A stretch of 64,000 nucleotides of DNA. Origin: Clostridiales bacterium. Its GTDB lineage: Bacteria; Bacillota; Clostridia; Saccharofermentanales; Saccharofermentanaceae. The DNA lies in NCBI GenBank assembly GCA_017554745.1, contig JAFZHS010000019.1:1-64000 (forward strand). The letters are read 5' to 3'. Position numbers and translations under genes: made by a program. The notes below the pieces were generated by a model that worked only from the letters and a program-made list of their open reading frames with translations, was not told the origin of the DNA and ran no database searches. Positions within the stretch are counted from its first letter, which is position 1. Each line of letters begins with the position of its first letter. This document shows positions 1 through 8,025 of this stretch, piece by piece.

Positions 1-411
1 GTTGAAATGTTCCGTAAGTCAATGGATCAGGCTGAGGCTGGTGACAACATCGGCTGCCTCCTCCGTGGTATCGACCGTAAGGAAGTTGAAAGAGGTCAGG
101 TTATCGCTAAGCCCGGCACAACAACTCCTCACACAAAGTTCACAGGCCAAGTTTACGTTCTTACTAAGGAAGAGGGTGGACGTCATAAGCCTTTCGTAAC
201 AGGTTATCGTCCTCAGTTCTACTTCAGAACAACAGACGTTACAGGCGTTATCAAGCTTCCTGACGGCACAGACATGTGCATGCCTGGTGACCACGTAACA
301 ATCGAAGCTGACCTCATCACTCCTATCGCTATGGAGCAGGGTCTTAAGTTCGCTATCCGTGAGGGTGGCCACACAGTAGGCGCTGGTACAGTTTCTACAA
401 TCATCGAGTAA
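1..411 (+). CDS. tuf: Elongation factor Tu, C-terminal part (5' end outside window)
   Basis: This is the last ~136 residues of the GTPase that delivers aminoacyl-tRNA to the ribosome. The reading frame is open from base 1, so the start and the GTP-binding domain lie upstream of the window. What is visible is domains II-III. It includes [11 protein letters not shown], the [11 protein letters not shown] segment, the [13 protein letters not shown] strand and the terminal [17 protein letters not shown], which are near-invariant in bacterial EF-Tu. A strong intrinsic terminator follows 30 bases downstream, so tuf ends its transcription unit here. Identification is close to certain. Confidence 0.98.
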   Translation, partial: VEMFRKSMDQAEAGDNIGCLLRGIDRKEVERGQVIAKPGTTTPHTKFTGQVYVLTKEEGGRHKPFVTGYRPQFYFRTTDVTGVIKLPDGTDMCMPGDHVTIEADLITPIAMEQGLKFAIREGGHTVGAGTVSTIIE

Positions 412-440
412 TCTTTATAGATTAATCAAGCTGATTCAAA

Positions 441-472
441 AGAGCTTCGGGATCTTTCCCGGAGCTCTTTTT
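441..472 (+). terminator. Intrinsic terminator after tuf
   Basis: An 11-bp stem (AGAGCTTCGGG with CCCGGAGCTCT, one wobble pair) with a 6-nt loop runs into TTTTT. Confidence 0.9.
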
Positions 473-500
473 CACGGCTTATTTCCCTTGTAATATGTCT

Positions 501-566
501 TTAATCTGTTTACCTAACTTTTGCCATAAATTTGATGCAGATTGGATATTCCGGGAATTTACAATC
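501..566 (+). promoter_or_regulatory. Upstream element shared with the next paralogous gene (copy 1)
   Basis: These 66 bases align without gaps to 3154-3219, with about 46 of 66 positions identical by eye. Conserved cores are TGTTTACCT, TTTTGCC, TTTGATGC and TTTACAATC. Each copy lies about 40 bases upstream of one of the two tandem large lipoprotein genes, so the element was probably duplicated with the gene. It probably carries the promoter or an operator. No clean -35/-10 pair was assignable. Confidence 0.6.
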
Positions 567-609
567 ATGCTATCGAAGTGTGTCTAAAGCTTTTAAGGAG
601 TGAGTGTTT

Positions 610-3051
610 ATGAATAAATTGGCAATAAGGCTTATCGCTTCGGCGCTCGCGGTATCAATGATCATGCCGCTTGCAGCCTGCAAGAAGAAAGCCAAGAACG
701 GCAGCCGCAGCGGCACAAAGATCACATCTGATTCGCCCTGGTACGACACCAGGGTAATCGAAGTCGATGTTGAGCTCGATACGAGCAGAACGATCGAGTA
801 TACATATAAACGTCTGGCCGGTGCTGACGATGACTATATGGTAATCCTTACAACGGGTAATTACAGGATCCCCGATAATCTCGACTGGGACGCGTACAAT
901 TACAAGGATTACGAGATCGCCAAGCTCACCGTGCTCGACAGGGAGACGAACGAGACTATCAGCAACATCGATCTGTGCTCGACCATGTCCGACAGCGATT
1001 ATGTCGAGAATGCCACATATGCGAACGGTACTATATCGGCAATCTTCGATTCATACGATGAAATAACGTATGAAATGGTGCGCAAAGAAGTCGACTACGA
1101 TGTAGAGACCGGAAAAATAACAGATACCCGCAAGCTTGAGGAGGACGATTTTACCAATATCGAGAGATCTTTTACTCTCGGTGATTACAGAGTTGACACG
1201 GAGCTCCATTGGGAAGATGAAGCCTGGTATTCCCTGTATATCTATTCCAAGGACGGAAGCAAACAGACCGTTGACCTTAAGGGAACTAACGGTGAGGAGT
1301 ATTACGACATTCCGGTAATCTTCCTTATCTCTGAATCAACGGCGCTTGTTCCGGTGACTTCACAGAAATCTGACAAGTACTTTTTCGAGCTGGATCTTGA
1401 GACCGGCAAGACAACCAAAGTAGATAAAAAGGAATACGAGTGGCTGGAACTGGACGCAATGTATTCGGCATTCTCCGGCACGGACGGCAATGTCTATTAC
1501 TCAAATTCCACGGGAATCTACAAGCTCGATTTCAAGGCAAAGGCCGCGGAAGAAGTATTCAATTACGGCTGGTGCGGAATCAGCAGGAGCAAGATCTCTT
1601 ATCTTGATATTGCCAGGTTTGAAGGGGATTCCTTCATCCTTTGCGGTGAGGACTACCAGAGCGAGGCTTTCTCTGATAACTACTCATCTGAATTTACCCT
1701 GATCGAGTTTACCAAGGCAGCGAAAAATCCTCACGCGGGCAAGACGGTCCTGGAGCTCTATTCCTCTTACGGCTATACAGAGGGCAGGATAAGTGATGCT
1801 ATCTTAAAGTTCAATGAGACAAACGGCGATTACTTTATCGAGGTCACTGACCGCTACAGCAACAATGATTACTCGCTTTATGACGACGCAAACAGCGAAG
1901 ATGATTATGAGACCATACAGCTCGGCCTTGATGCCGACATGAGCAACCAGCTCTCGATGGACATCTTAAACGGCGAAGGCCCGGATATCCTGATGAACGT
2001 CAGCTCATACGGCCAGCTGAACAACCCGAATTATCTTGTTGATCTTACGAAATACGTGGGAGACCTGGATCCTGACAAGTATTTTACCAACGTTATCGAT
2101 GCAGCCAAGGTGGACGGCAAGCTTTATAACCTGCCGGTCTGCTTCTCGATAGAAGGAATCCAGACGGATGCGAAGTATGCAGGAAAATCAGGTGTAGGCT
2201 TTACCACGGAAGAATATAAGAAGTTCCTTAACGAGACCCTGAACGGCTCGGATGTCCTTACATACGGTCAGGCCGTTTACTTTACCAAGCTGTTCGGCAA
2301 CATGTCTGACGAGTTTATAGTTAACGGCAAGGCTGATTTTACAAGCAGTGATTTTGAGGCTCTTGCAGAGTTTGTAAAAGACAACGTTCCGGAGAACGCA
2401 AGGTCATGGGATGACATGATGTATGATGACGAATATTATGAAGTGTCTTACGCTGTCGGCGCATCGATCTTTAAGGGTGACAGATATGATTCCGGCGTAG
2501 CAAGCTATGCTTATTGTTACGGATTCTCATCCTATTTCACTGAAATGACGAATCTGAACGGAGCTGCGACCATTCTCGGCATCCCGTCTTCAGACGGACG
2601 CGGCCCTACGGTATCGCCTTATATCTCGATTGCGATCTCTGCCCAGGCTTACAACGAGAATGCCTGCGGTGAGTTCGTAAAGATGCTTATGACAGATGAG
2701 ATCCAGATGGATCTCGGCATGAACGACAACTTCGTTTTAAACCGCGATGCTTTCAGGGCAGTCGGTGAAAAGGCCGTTGAGTATTACAACGGCGACGGAA
2801 AATACTATCTTGTGACATATGACTGGACCAACGATACTCCTTCCGAGAATTTCAAAAAGCTTACCGAGCAGAATATCGATGACCTTGAGGAGATTATCCT
2901 GAGCTGCTCGCAGATGAATTCGGCAGATGCCGCCATCAATCTCATCCTGATAGAAGAGATGCCGGCTTATTTCTCCGGCCAGAAGGAATTGTCTGACGTT
3001 GTTGCCATCGCCCAGGACAGAGCCCAGAAGGTTCTCGACGAGCGCGGATAA
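610..3051 (+). CDS. Large substrate-binding-type lipoprotein, paralog 1 (813 aa)
   Basis: This is a predicted surface lipoprotein with a lipobox LAAC (Cys24). About 380 N-terminal residues are rich in short beta-strand-like repeats, suggesting a propeller-like or WD-like domain. A C-terminal half resembles family 1 extracellular solute-binding proteins: ILKFNETNGDYFIEV, the DILNGEGPDILMN segment, and terminal YFSGQKELSDVVAIAQDRA. The ATG at 610 has AAGGAG nine bases upstream; an in-frame GTG at 604 is too close to that site. No permease or ATPase gene is adjacent, so it may be an orphan binder or a sensor. It is about 60-65% similar by eye to the next gene. The ligand cannot be read from sequence. 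Confidence 0.85.
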   Translation: MNKLAIRLIASALAVSMIMPLAACKKKAKNGSRSGTKITSDSPWYDTRVIEVDVELDTSRTIEYTYKRLAGADDDYMVILTTGNYRIPDNLDWDAYNYKDYEIAKLTVLDRETNETISNIDLCSTMSDSDYVENATYANGTISAIFDSYDEITYEMVRKEVDYDVETGKITDTRKLEEDDFTNIERSFTLGDYRVDTELHWEDEAWYSLYIYSKDGSKQTVDLKGTNGEEYYDIPVIFLISESTALVPVTSQKSDKYFFELDLETGKTTKVDKKEYEWLELDAMYSAFSGTDGNVYYSNSTGIYKLDFKAKAAEEVFNYGWCGISRSKISYLDIARFEGDSFILCGEDYQSEAFSDNYSSEFTLIEFTKAAKNPHAGKTVLELYSSYGYTEGRISDAILKFNETNGDYFIEVTDRYSNNDYSLYDDANSEDDYETIQLGLDADMSNQLSMDILNGEGPDILMNVSSYGQLNNPNYLVDLTKYVGDLDPDKYFTNVIDAAKVDGKLYNLPVCFSIEGIQTDAKYAGKSGVGFTTEEYKKFLNETLNGSDVLTYGQAVYFTKLFGNMSDEFIVNGKADFTSSDFEALAEFVKDNVPENARSWDDMMYDDEYYEVSYAVGASIFKGDRYDSGVASYAYCYGFSSYFTEMTNLNGAATILGIPSSDGRGPTVSPYISIAISAQAYNENACGEFVKMLMTDEIQMDLGMNDNFVLNRDAFRAVGEKAVEYYNGDGKYYLVTYDWTNDTPSENFKKLTEQNIDDLEEIILSCSQMNSADAAINLILIEEMPAYFSGQKELSDVVAIAQDRAQKVLDERG

Positions 3052-3080
3052 CACTTAAGATATGTAGGAATAGACACTTA

Positions 3081-3107
3081 GGGCTGTCCATGAGGGCAGC
3101 CCTTTTT
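3081..3107 (+). terminator. Intrinsic terminator between the two lipoprotein genes
   Basis: A 9-bp stem (GGGCTGTCC with GGGCAGCCC, one wobble) and an ATGA loop are followed by TTTTT. The two paralogs are therefore separate transcription units. Confidence 0.88.
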
Positions 3108-3153
3108 CGCGCCGTAATAAGGTCTCGAAAAGAGAAATGCATGAAATCTGTCC

Positions 3154-3219
3154 TTAACGTGTTTACCTGAGTTTTGCCTACATTTTGATGCTGAATGTTT
3201 TCAGTGCGGTTTTACAATC
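3154..3219 (+). promoter_or_regulatory. Upstream element shared with the previous paralogous gene (copy 2)
   Basis: This is the second copy of the 66-base element described at 501-566, ending 42 bases before the start of the second lipoprotein gene. It starts after the first gene's terminator, so it should drive the second gene independently. Confidence 0.6.
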
Positions 3220-3261
3220 GGCACTGTTAATACTTAATGGGGCTATAAAAGGAGATTTTAA

Positions 3262-5694
3262 ATGAAGAAGTTATCCGTTAAAGTGATTTCTTTATTACTT
3301 GCTGCTTCGATGTTGGGATCGCTTGCCGCATGTAAGAAGAAAGAAAAAGACATCAACAATAATGATACCAGCCACAGCGGCCAGAAGATCACGGAAGACA
3401 CGCCGTGGTACAACAGCAGGACGTTTGACGTAAAGATCGACTTGGACAAGAGCAGAGAGCTCGATTATTCTTATCAGAGAGTCGGCGGCGCTGACGAGAA
3501 TAATATTCTCGTTCTTACCAGCGGTTACTATAAGATGCCTGATGATCCCAATATCGATTGGGAAACATTTGATTACTCCGGATATACCATCAACCTGGTC
3601 TCCATAATCGACAGAAAAACAGGCGAGACCTCTAAGACCATCGATCTTACTGACCTGATCAATTATGACGATTATGTAGATGATATCAGTTTTGAGAACG
3701 GACAGATCAAGTTAAGGGTCGAATCTTATGACAGGAATACATATGAGCAGACCACTAATGATTTGATCATCGATCCTTCTACTGAAAAGATCGTTGATAC
3801 AAAGCCGGTCATCGGCGATGGAAACATCGAGCGTTCATTTGTGCTCGGCGATTACAAGGTCGATACCGAAATGCTCTGGGACGAGAGGAACTCCGCATAC
3901 AACCTTTACATTACTTATCCTAACGGCGAGACCAAAACTGTCGAGCTTAAGGATGACAACACAGAGTATTACGATATTCCTTTGATAATTGCAAAAGACA
4001 AGACCAAGGCGCTGGTTCCCGTTAACTCGGAAGGCAAATACCTCTTTTTCGAGCTGGACCTCGAGACCGGCAAGCTCACACAGGAAGATGCCAAGGATTA
4101 CGAATGGTTAGATCTCGACAACTGCTATTCTCCGGTCACAGGATCTGACGGAAGTGTTTACTTTAATACGTCAACGGGAATCTCAAAGATCGACTTCGAG
4201 AACAAGAGCTGCAACATCGTCTTCAATTACAGCTGGTGCGCTGTAAACAGAAGCGACCTGACTTATCTCACACTCGCTGAGGCTGCGGATAATTCGTTCC
4301 TTCTCTGCGGCGAAAAATATGAAGGCTATTACAGTTCGAGAGACAACAGCAACGGGTCCTTTATGGTAATCGAGTTTACCAAGGCCGACAAGAACCCTAA
4401 CGCAGGCAAGTCTATCCTTGAGCTTTATTCGCTTTACGGATATACGGATGACAAGATCTCTGACGCTATCCTTAAGTTCAACGAGACCAACAGCGAGTAC
4501 TTCATCGAAGTATCTGACCGTTATTCAAAATTTGACGATGCCGATTATTCCGACATCCATAGCGATGACGATTACCAGGGCGTCCAGCTTGAAGCTGATG
4601 CCAACATGAGCAGCCAGCTTGCCATGGACATCCTTAACGGAGAAGGCCCTGACATCCTCATGAACTGCTGTTCATACGGTCAGCTCAACAACGACAACTA
4701 TCTTGTAGACCTGTCGTCTTACATCGGCACTCTTGATTCTGAGAAGTACTTTACCAATATCGTTGATTCTGCAAAGGTAGACGGCAAGCTCTACAACTTA
4801 CCGATCTGTTTCGAGGTGGAAGGCATCCAGACAGACGCCAGATATGCAGGTAAGTCCGGAGTAGGTTTTACTACTGAAGAGTATGAGAACTTCCTTAATA
4901 ACACGCTTAACGGCAATGACGTCATTCCTTCAGGCCAGGCATACTATTTTGCAAAGCTCTATAACGCAATGAGCGACAAGTTCATCGCAAACGGCAAGGT
5001 CGATTTCTCAGGCTCTGACTTTGAGGCAATCGCAAAGTTCGTCAAGGACAATGTTCCTGAGAAGGCAAGATCATGGGATGATCCTTCTGCTGATTATTCC
5101 ATGGGCGTAGGCGCGACCATCATGAAGGGAGACATGCCGATCGATACGACACAGCCTGCAGGCTATACATACTGCTACGGAATGTCCAGCTATTTCATGA
5201 ACATATACCAGTTCAGCGGAGCTACAGCCATCTTAGGCCTTCCTTCTTCTGACGGACGCGGACCTTTGGTAGCACCCTATCTCTCAGTAGCGGTTTCCGC
5301 ACAGGCATACAACGTCGATGCATGCGCCGAGTTCGTAAAGATGCTCCTTTCAGATGAAGTCCAGCTCGACCTGGCCATGAAGGATAACTTCGTAATAAGC
5401 CGCGAAGCTTTCAGAGAAGGCGGAAAAGCAGCTGTCGAATACTACAACAGCAAGGGCTATGAGGACTACTTCGGATATCTCGATAATGTCCCGAAGATCA
5501 CTCTTTCCGATAAGAACATCGATGATATGGAAAACATCGTCTTGAGCTGCTCCAACTGTAATGCCGCAGACGCTGCGATCAACATCATTCTCATCGAAGA
5601 GATGCCGGCTTACTTCTCAGGCCAGAAGCCTTTGTCGGAAGTAACCGCGGTCGCTCAGGACAGAGCACAGAAAGTATTGGCCGAACGCGGATAA
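3262..5694 (+). CDS. Large substrate-binding-type lipoprotein, paralog 2 (810 aa)
   Basis: This is a tandem duplicate of the previous gene with the same architecture. It has a signal peptide with lipobox LAAC (Cys24), a lysine-rich linker, a ~370-residue strand-rich N-terminal region and a C-terminal solute-binding-protein-like half. It keeps ILKFNETNSEYFIEV, DILNGEGPDILMN and the terminal YFSGQKPLSEVTAVAQDRA. The ATG has AAAAGGAG seven bases upstream. Differences are scattered along the whole length rather than clustered, pointing to an old duplication with both copies kept under selection. There is no transporter partner nearby. Function beyond cell-surface ligand binding is unknown. Confidence 0.85.
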   Translation: MKKLSVKVISLLLAASMLGSLAACKKKEKDINNNDTSHSGQKITEDTPWYNSRTFDVKIDLDKSRELDYSYQRVGGADENNILVLTSGYYKMPDDPNIDWETFDYSGYTINLVSIIDRKTGETSKTIDLTDLINYDDYVDDISFENGQIKLRVESYDRNTYEQTTNDLIIDPSTEKIVDTKPVIGDGNIERSFVLGDYKVDTEMLWDERNSAYNLYITYPNGETKTVELKDDNTEYYDIPLIIAKDKTKALVPVNSEGKYLFFELDLETGKLTQEDAKDYEWLDLDNCYSPVTGSDGSVYFNTSTGISKIDFENKSCNIVFNYSWCAVNRSDLTYLTLAEAADNSFLLCGEKYEGYYSSRDNSNGSFMVIEFTKADKNPNAGKSILELYSLYGYTDDKISDAILKFNETNSEYFIEVSDRYSKFDDADYSDIHSDDDYQGVQLEADANMSSQLAMDILNGEGPDILMNCCSYGQLNNDNYLVDLSSYIGTLDSEKYFTNIVDSAKVDGKLYNLPICFEVEGIQTDARYAGKSGVGFTTEEYENFLNNTLNGNDVIPSGQAYYFAKLYNAMSDKFIANGKVDFSGSDFEAIAKFVKDNVPEKARSWDDPSADYSMGVGATIMKGDMPIDTTQPAGYTYCYGMSSYFMNIYQFSGATAILGLPSSDGRGPLVAPYLSVAVSAQAYNVDACAEFVKMLLSDEVQLDLAMKDNFVISREAFREGGKAAVEYYNSKGYEDYFGYLDNVPKITLSDKNIDDMENIVLSCSNCNAADAAINIILIEEMPAYFSGQKPLSEVTAVAQDRAQKVLAERG

Positions 5695-5724
5695 TCCCCG
5701 CTTCGAAAATAAATTACAGAAAGA

Positions 5725-5753
5725 GGGCATCTCCTGAGGAGATGTCCTTTTTC
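5725..5753 (+). terminator. Intrinsic terminator after paralog 2
   Basis: A 10-bp stem (GGGCATCTCC with GGAGATGTCC, one wobble) and a TGA loop are followed by TTTTT. Confidence 0.88.
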
Positions 5754-5765
5754 TTGGAAACCATC

Positions 5766-5797
5766 AAAAAAGGATTATCCCTGCTTGGGACAACCCT
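5766..5797 (-). terminator. Intrinsic terminator for the alanine-rich gene
   Basis: Read on the minus strand, AGGGTTGTCCC pairs with GGGATAATCCT (11 bp with wobbles) around a 5-nt loop and is followed by six T. It lies 28 bases beyond the stop of the minus-strand gene. Confidence 0.82.
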
Positions 5798-5824
5798 CTT
5801 TGAATTGAGTTAAAAATGTTGTGA

Positions 5825-7171
5825 TTATGCGGTCTCTGTCTTCTCGACCTGGGCTCCGGGTCTTCCGGCAGGTCTGGTAGCTGCAGGTCTCATGGGAGCT
5901 GCCTCAGCTGCAGGCTCTTCAGCCTTTTCTTCAGCGGGCTTTTCCTTTGCAGTCTCCTTGGCGGGCTCTACGATGCCTGCTGCAGCTCTGAGCTTGGCGA
6001 TCTCTTCAGCCTTTGCCTGAGCGATGCGTGCTTCTTCCTCAGCCTTTGCAGCTGCGGCTCTTGCCTTCTCTTCTGCGAGCAATGCTGCCTGTCTTGCTTC
6101 CTCAGCCTTTGCGGCAGCGATGCGTGCTTCTTCGATAGCCTTCTCGGCAGCGATGCGTGCTTCCTTCTCAGCCTTCTCGGCAGCGGCTCTTGCATCTTCT
6201 TCGGCCTTCATCTGGTTAGCGATGTCGAGCTCATTCTGGGCCTTGGCGAGAGCTTCCTTGGCAGCCTCGAGCTCCTGAGAAGCAGCTTCTTCTTCCTTGG
6301 TTGCGGCGATAACTGCAGCCTTGGTCTCCTGCTCGACCTTCTCGGCTTCGATCCTTGCCTTCTCGTCAGCCTTTCTGCGCTCTGTGAGCTTTGCTTCTTC
6401 AGCAGTAAGAGCGGCAGCAGCCTTTTCTTCTTCTTCAGCCTTGGCGATAGCAGCCTTTGCAAGCTCTTCAGCCTTTGTAGCTGCAGCGCGTGCTTCCTCT
6501 GCGCGGGCAACGGCCTTGAGGGTAGCTTCCTTAGCGGCAGCTTCCTTGGCGATCGTGGATTCTTCTGTCTTGCGTGCAGCGATGAGAGCTTCTTCTGCAG
6601 CTGTTACGGCGCTTCTTGCTTCGACTACCTTAGCGGCAGCGCCCTTAGCCTTCTGGTTAGCTCTGCGCTCTTCGTTCTGGGCTCTTAATGCAACAGACTG
6701 GGCAACGGCAAGTGCTGACTGTGCAGCGCTTCTTCCGGGCTGGGACACGCGTTCAACTGCGGGCCTGCCTTCTTCTTCAGCTGCATTCTGCTGCTCTGCA
6801 ATGTACTGTGCGTGGTTAACTGATGCGGACTTGGGACGCTTGATCGGCGGCTTGAGTCCTACAGGTGTGATGTCTTTCTTATCAGAGGCATCGATACCCT
6901 TTTCCTTGAGCTGTTCTTCCTTACGTGCAGCCTCTGCAGCCTTACGCATTTCGATCTGGGCCTTAGCGGCCTCGGCACGCTCTCTTGCGAGCTGAGCAGC
7001 CGTAGAATTGGACGGTGTACGGGTGGTCTGTCCGCCCGGACGTCCTGATGTCTGAATGTTGGAGATGTTGGCATTAGCCGGTCTTACGTTCGGCGTGCCG
7101 GAGCCAGCGCCCTGTGCAGCGACGTTCACACCATCTTTTCCCTTAATAAAGTTTCCCAAAATGTTTGCCAT
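5825..7171 (-). CDS. Alanine/glutamate-rich coiled-coil protein (448 aa)
   Basis: This is a cytoplasmic protein by appearance: no signal peptide and no membrane segment. A short N-terminal domain (about residues 1-60, Gly/Asn/Thr-rich) and a basic linker containing PIKRPKSASVNHAQYI precede about 260 residues of near-continuous heptad-like helix. That helix is built from repeats such as AEEARIAAAKAEEA. A Pro/Ala-rich tail ends in EKTETA. Such sequences resemble TolA-type or cytoskeletal spacer helices only in composition, so homology-based naming would be unsafe. The ATG has an AGGGGG site seven bases upstream, a good promoter, and its own terminator, so it is a single-gene unit. A scaffold role is a guess. 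Confidence 0.8.
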   Translation of the reverse strand: MANILGNFIKGKDGVNVAAQGAGSGTPNVRPANANISNIQTSGRPGGQTTRTPSNSTAAQLARERAEAAKAQIEMRKAAEAARKEEQLKEKGIDASDKKDITPVGLKPPIKRPKSASVNHAQYIAEQQNAAEEEGRPAVERVSQPGRSAAQSALAVAQSVALRAQNEERRANQKAKGAAAKVVEARSAVTAAEEALIAARKTEESTIAKEAAAKEATLKAVARAEEARAAATKAEELAKAAIAKAEEEEKAAAALTAEEAKLTERRKADEKARIEAEKVEQETKAAVIAATKEEEAASQELEAAKEALAKAQNELDIANQMKAEEDARAAAEKAEKEARIAAEKAIEEARIAAAKAEEARQAALLAEEKARAAAAKAEEEARIAQAKAEEIAKLRAAAGIVEPAKETAKEKPAEEKAEEPAAEAAPMRPAATRPAGRPGAQVEKTETA

Positions 7172-7232
7172 CCCTTTGCCCCCTGAATGTCAAGCTTTTG
7201 TAAAGATTTTGTTAATTATCTTCAATAAATTT

Positions 7233-7260
7233 ATTATACTTTGCACAAATTATTTTTCAA
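7233..7260 (-). promoter_or_regulatory. Promoter of the alanine-rich coiled-coil gene
   Basis: On the minus strand TTGAAA (7255-7260) and TATAAT (7233-7238) are separated by 16 bases, about 60 bases upstream of the start codon, in AT-rich DNA. Confidence 0.75.
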
Positions 7261-7352
7261 TACTCTTTGACCTTCTAAGCATATTGTTTTTTCGAAGTTT
7301 TTCGCTCCCGTCCTTATCTTCGAAAAAAAGTAATTAAATATACAGGATATTT

Positions 7353-7434
7353 GTTTAGAAATACTTTACAACGAGTTTAGCAGGTTGTATAATCGCACAC
7401 ATTGAAGTTTAGTACCAGTAAACTCTTGGTTTAG
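7353..7434 (+). promoter_or_regulatory. Four GTTTAG repeats spanning the pot promoter (putative operators)
   Basis: GTTTAG occurs at 7353, 7375, 7407 and 7429, spaced 22, 32 and 22 bases apart. The third copy is the left arm of an inverted repeat GTTTA-N7-TAAAC (7407-7423). They surround the -35/-10 of the pot operon, directly in front of the gene for its XRE-cupin regulator, which fits autoregulation. Confidence 0.6.
7365..7393 (+). promoter_or_regulatory. Promoter of the polyamine transport operon
   Basis: TTTACA (7365-7370) and a perfect TATAAT (7388-7393) are separated by 17 bases. Transcription should start near 7400, giving a ~48-base leader. Confidence 0.85.
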
Positions 7435-7447
7435 AACAGGAAAGATT

Positions 7448-7987
7448 ATGGAAATCGGATCAAAGATCAAAAATCTCAGGCTTCAAAACGGTCTTACCCA
7501 GGAGGAACTGGGTGACAGATGTGAACTTTCCAAAGGATTTATTTCTCTTCTCGAGAGCGACAAGACATCGCCTTCCATGGCTACTCTTGAGGATATCCTG
7601 AATGCGCTCGGCACTGATTTCGCGCACTTTTTCAGGGAAGAATCAAGCGAGAGGGTCGTTTACGGCAAAGCGGACTTCTCCGTAAAGCAGGACCTCGATC
7701 TCAAGAACGAGATCTGCTGGCTTATCCCGAATGCGCAGAAGAATGAGATGGAGCCCATCCTTGTTACCATACAGCCGGGCGGATCCACCTATCCCGACAA
7801 CCCTCACGAGGGCGAAGAGTTCGGATATGTACTTGAAGGCACCATCACCATCGTTATAGATAACGAGAAACACCAGGCTAAAAAGGGCGAGAGCTTCTAT
7901 CTCGCATGCGACAAGCCGCACTATCTTGAGAACAACACAGCTCATCAGGCCAAGGCGATATGGATCTCATCGCCGCCGAGCTTCTGA
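7448..7987 (+). CDS. XRE-family regulator with C-terminal cupin domain, likely polyamine-responsive
   Basis: This 179-residue regulator has an N-terminal helix-turn-helix of the XRE type (about residues 5-60, with LTQEELGDRCELSKGFISLL) and a C-terminal cupin barrel (about 105-175, with HEGEEFGYVLEGTI and KKGESFYLACDKPHYL). This is the PuuR-like layout used by regulators of polyamine uptake and catabolism. It is the first gene of the potABCD operon, 38 bases before potA, so it very probably senses putrescine or spermidine and controls this operon. The GTTTAG repeats upstream are the obvious binding sites. The ligand is inferred from context. Confidence 0.88.
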   Translation: MEIGSKIKNLRLQNGLTQEELGDRCELSKGFISLLESDKTSPSMATLEDILNALGTDFAHFFREESSERVVYGKADFSVKQDLDLKNEICWLIPNAQKNEMEPILVTIQPGGSTYPDNPHEGEEFGYVLEGTITIVIDNEKHQAKKGESFYLACDKPHYLENNTAHQAKAIWISSPPSF

Positions 7988-8025
7988 TATCGATACGGGA
8001 AATTACTTAGGGGGGCGCGAAGATA

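Noticed and set aside
604-609. GTG at 604 as start of the first large lipoprotein
   Set aside because: It leaves only three bases after AAGGAG; ATG 610 has normal nine-base spacing and begins directly with the signal peptide.
6024-6995. Long plus-strand open frames opposite the alanine-rich gene
   Set aside because: The repetitive GC-rich third positions of the coiled-coil gene keep other frames open; translations are Ala/Ser-rich low complexity with no start signals.
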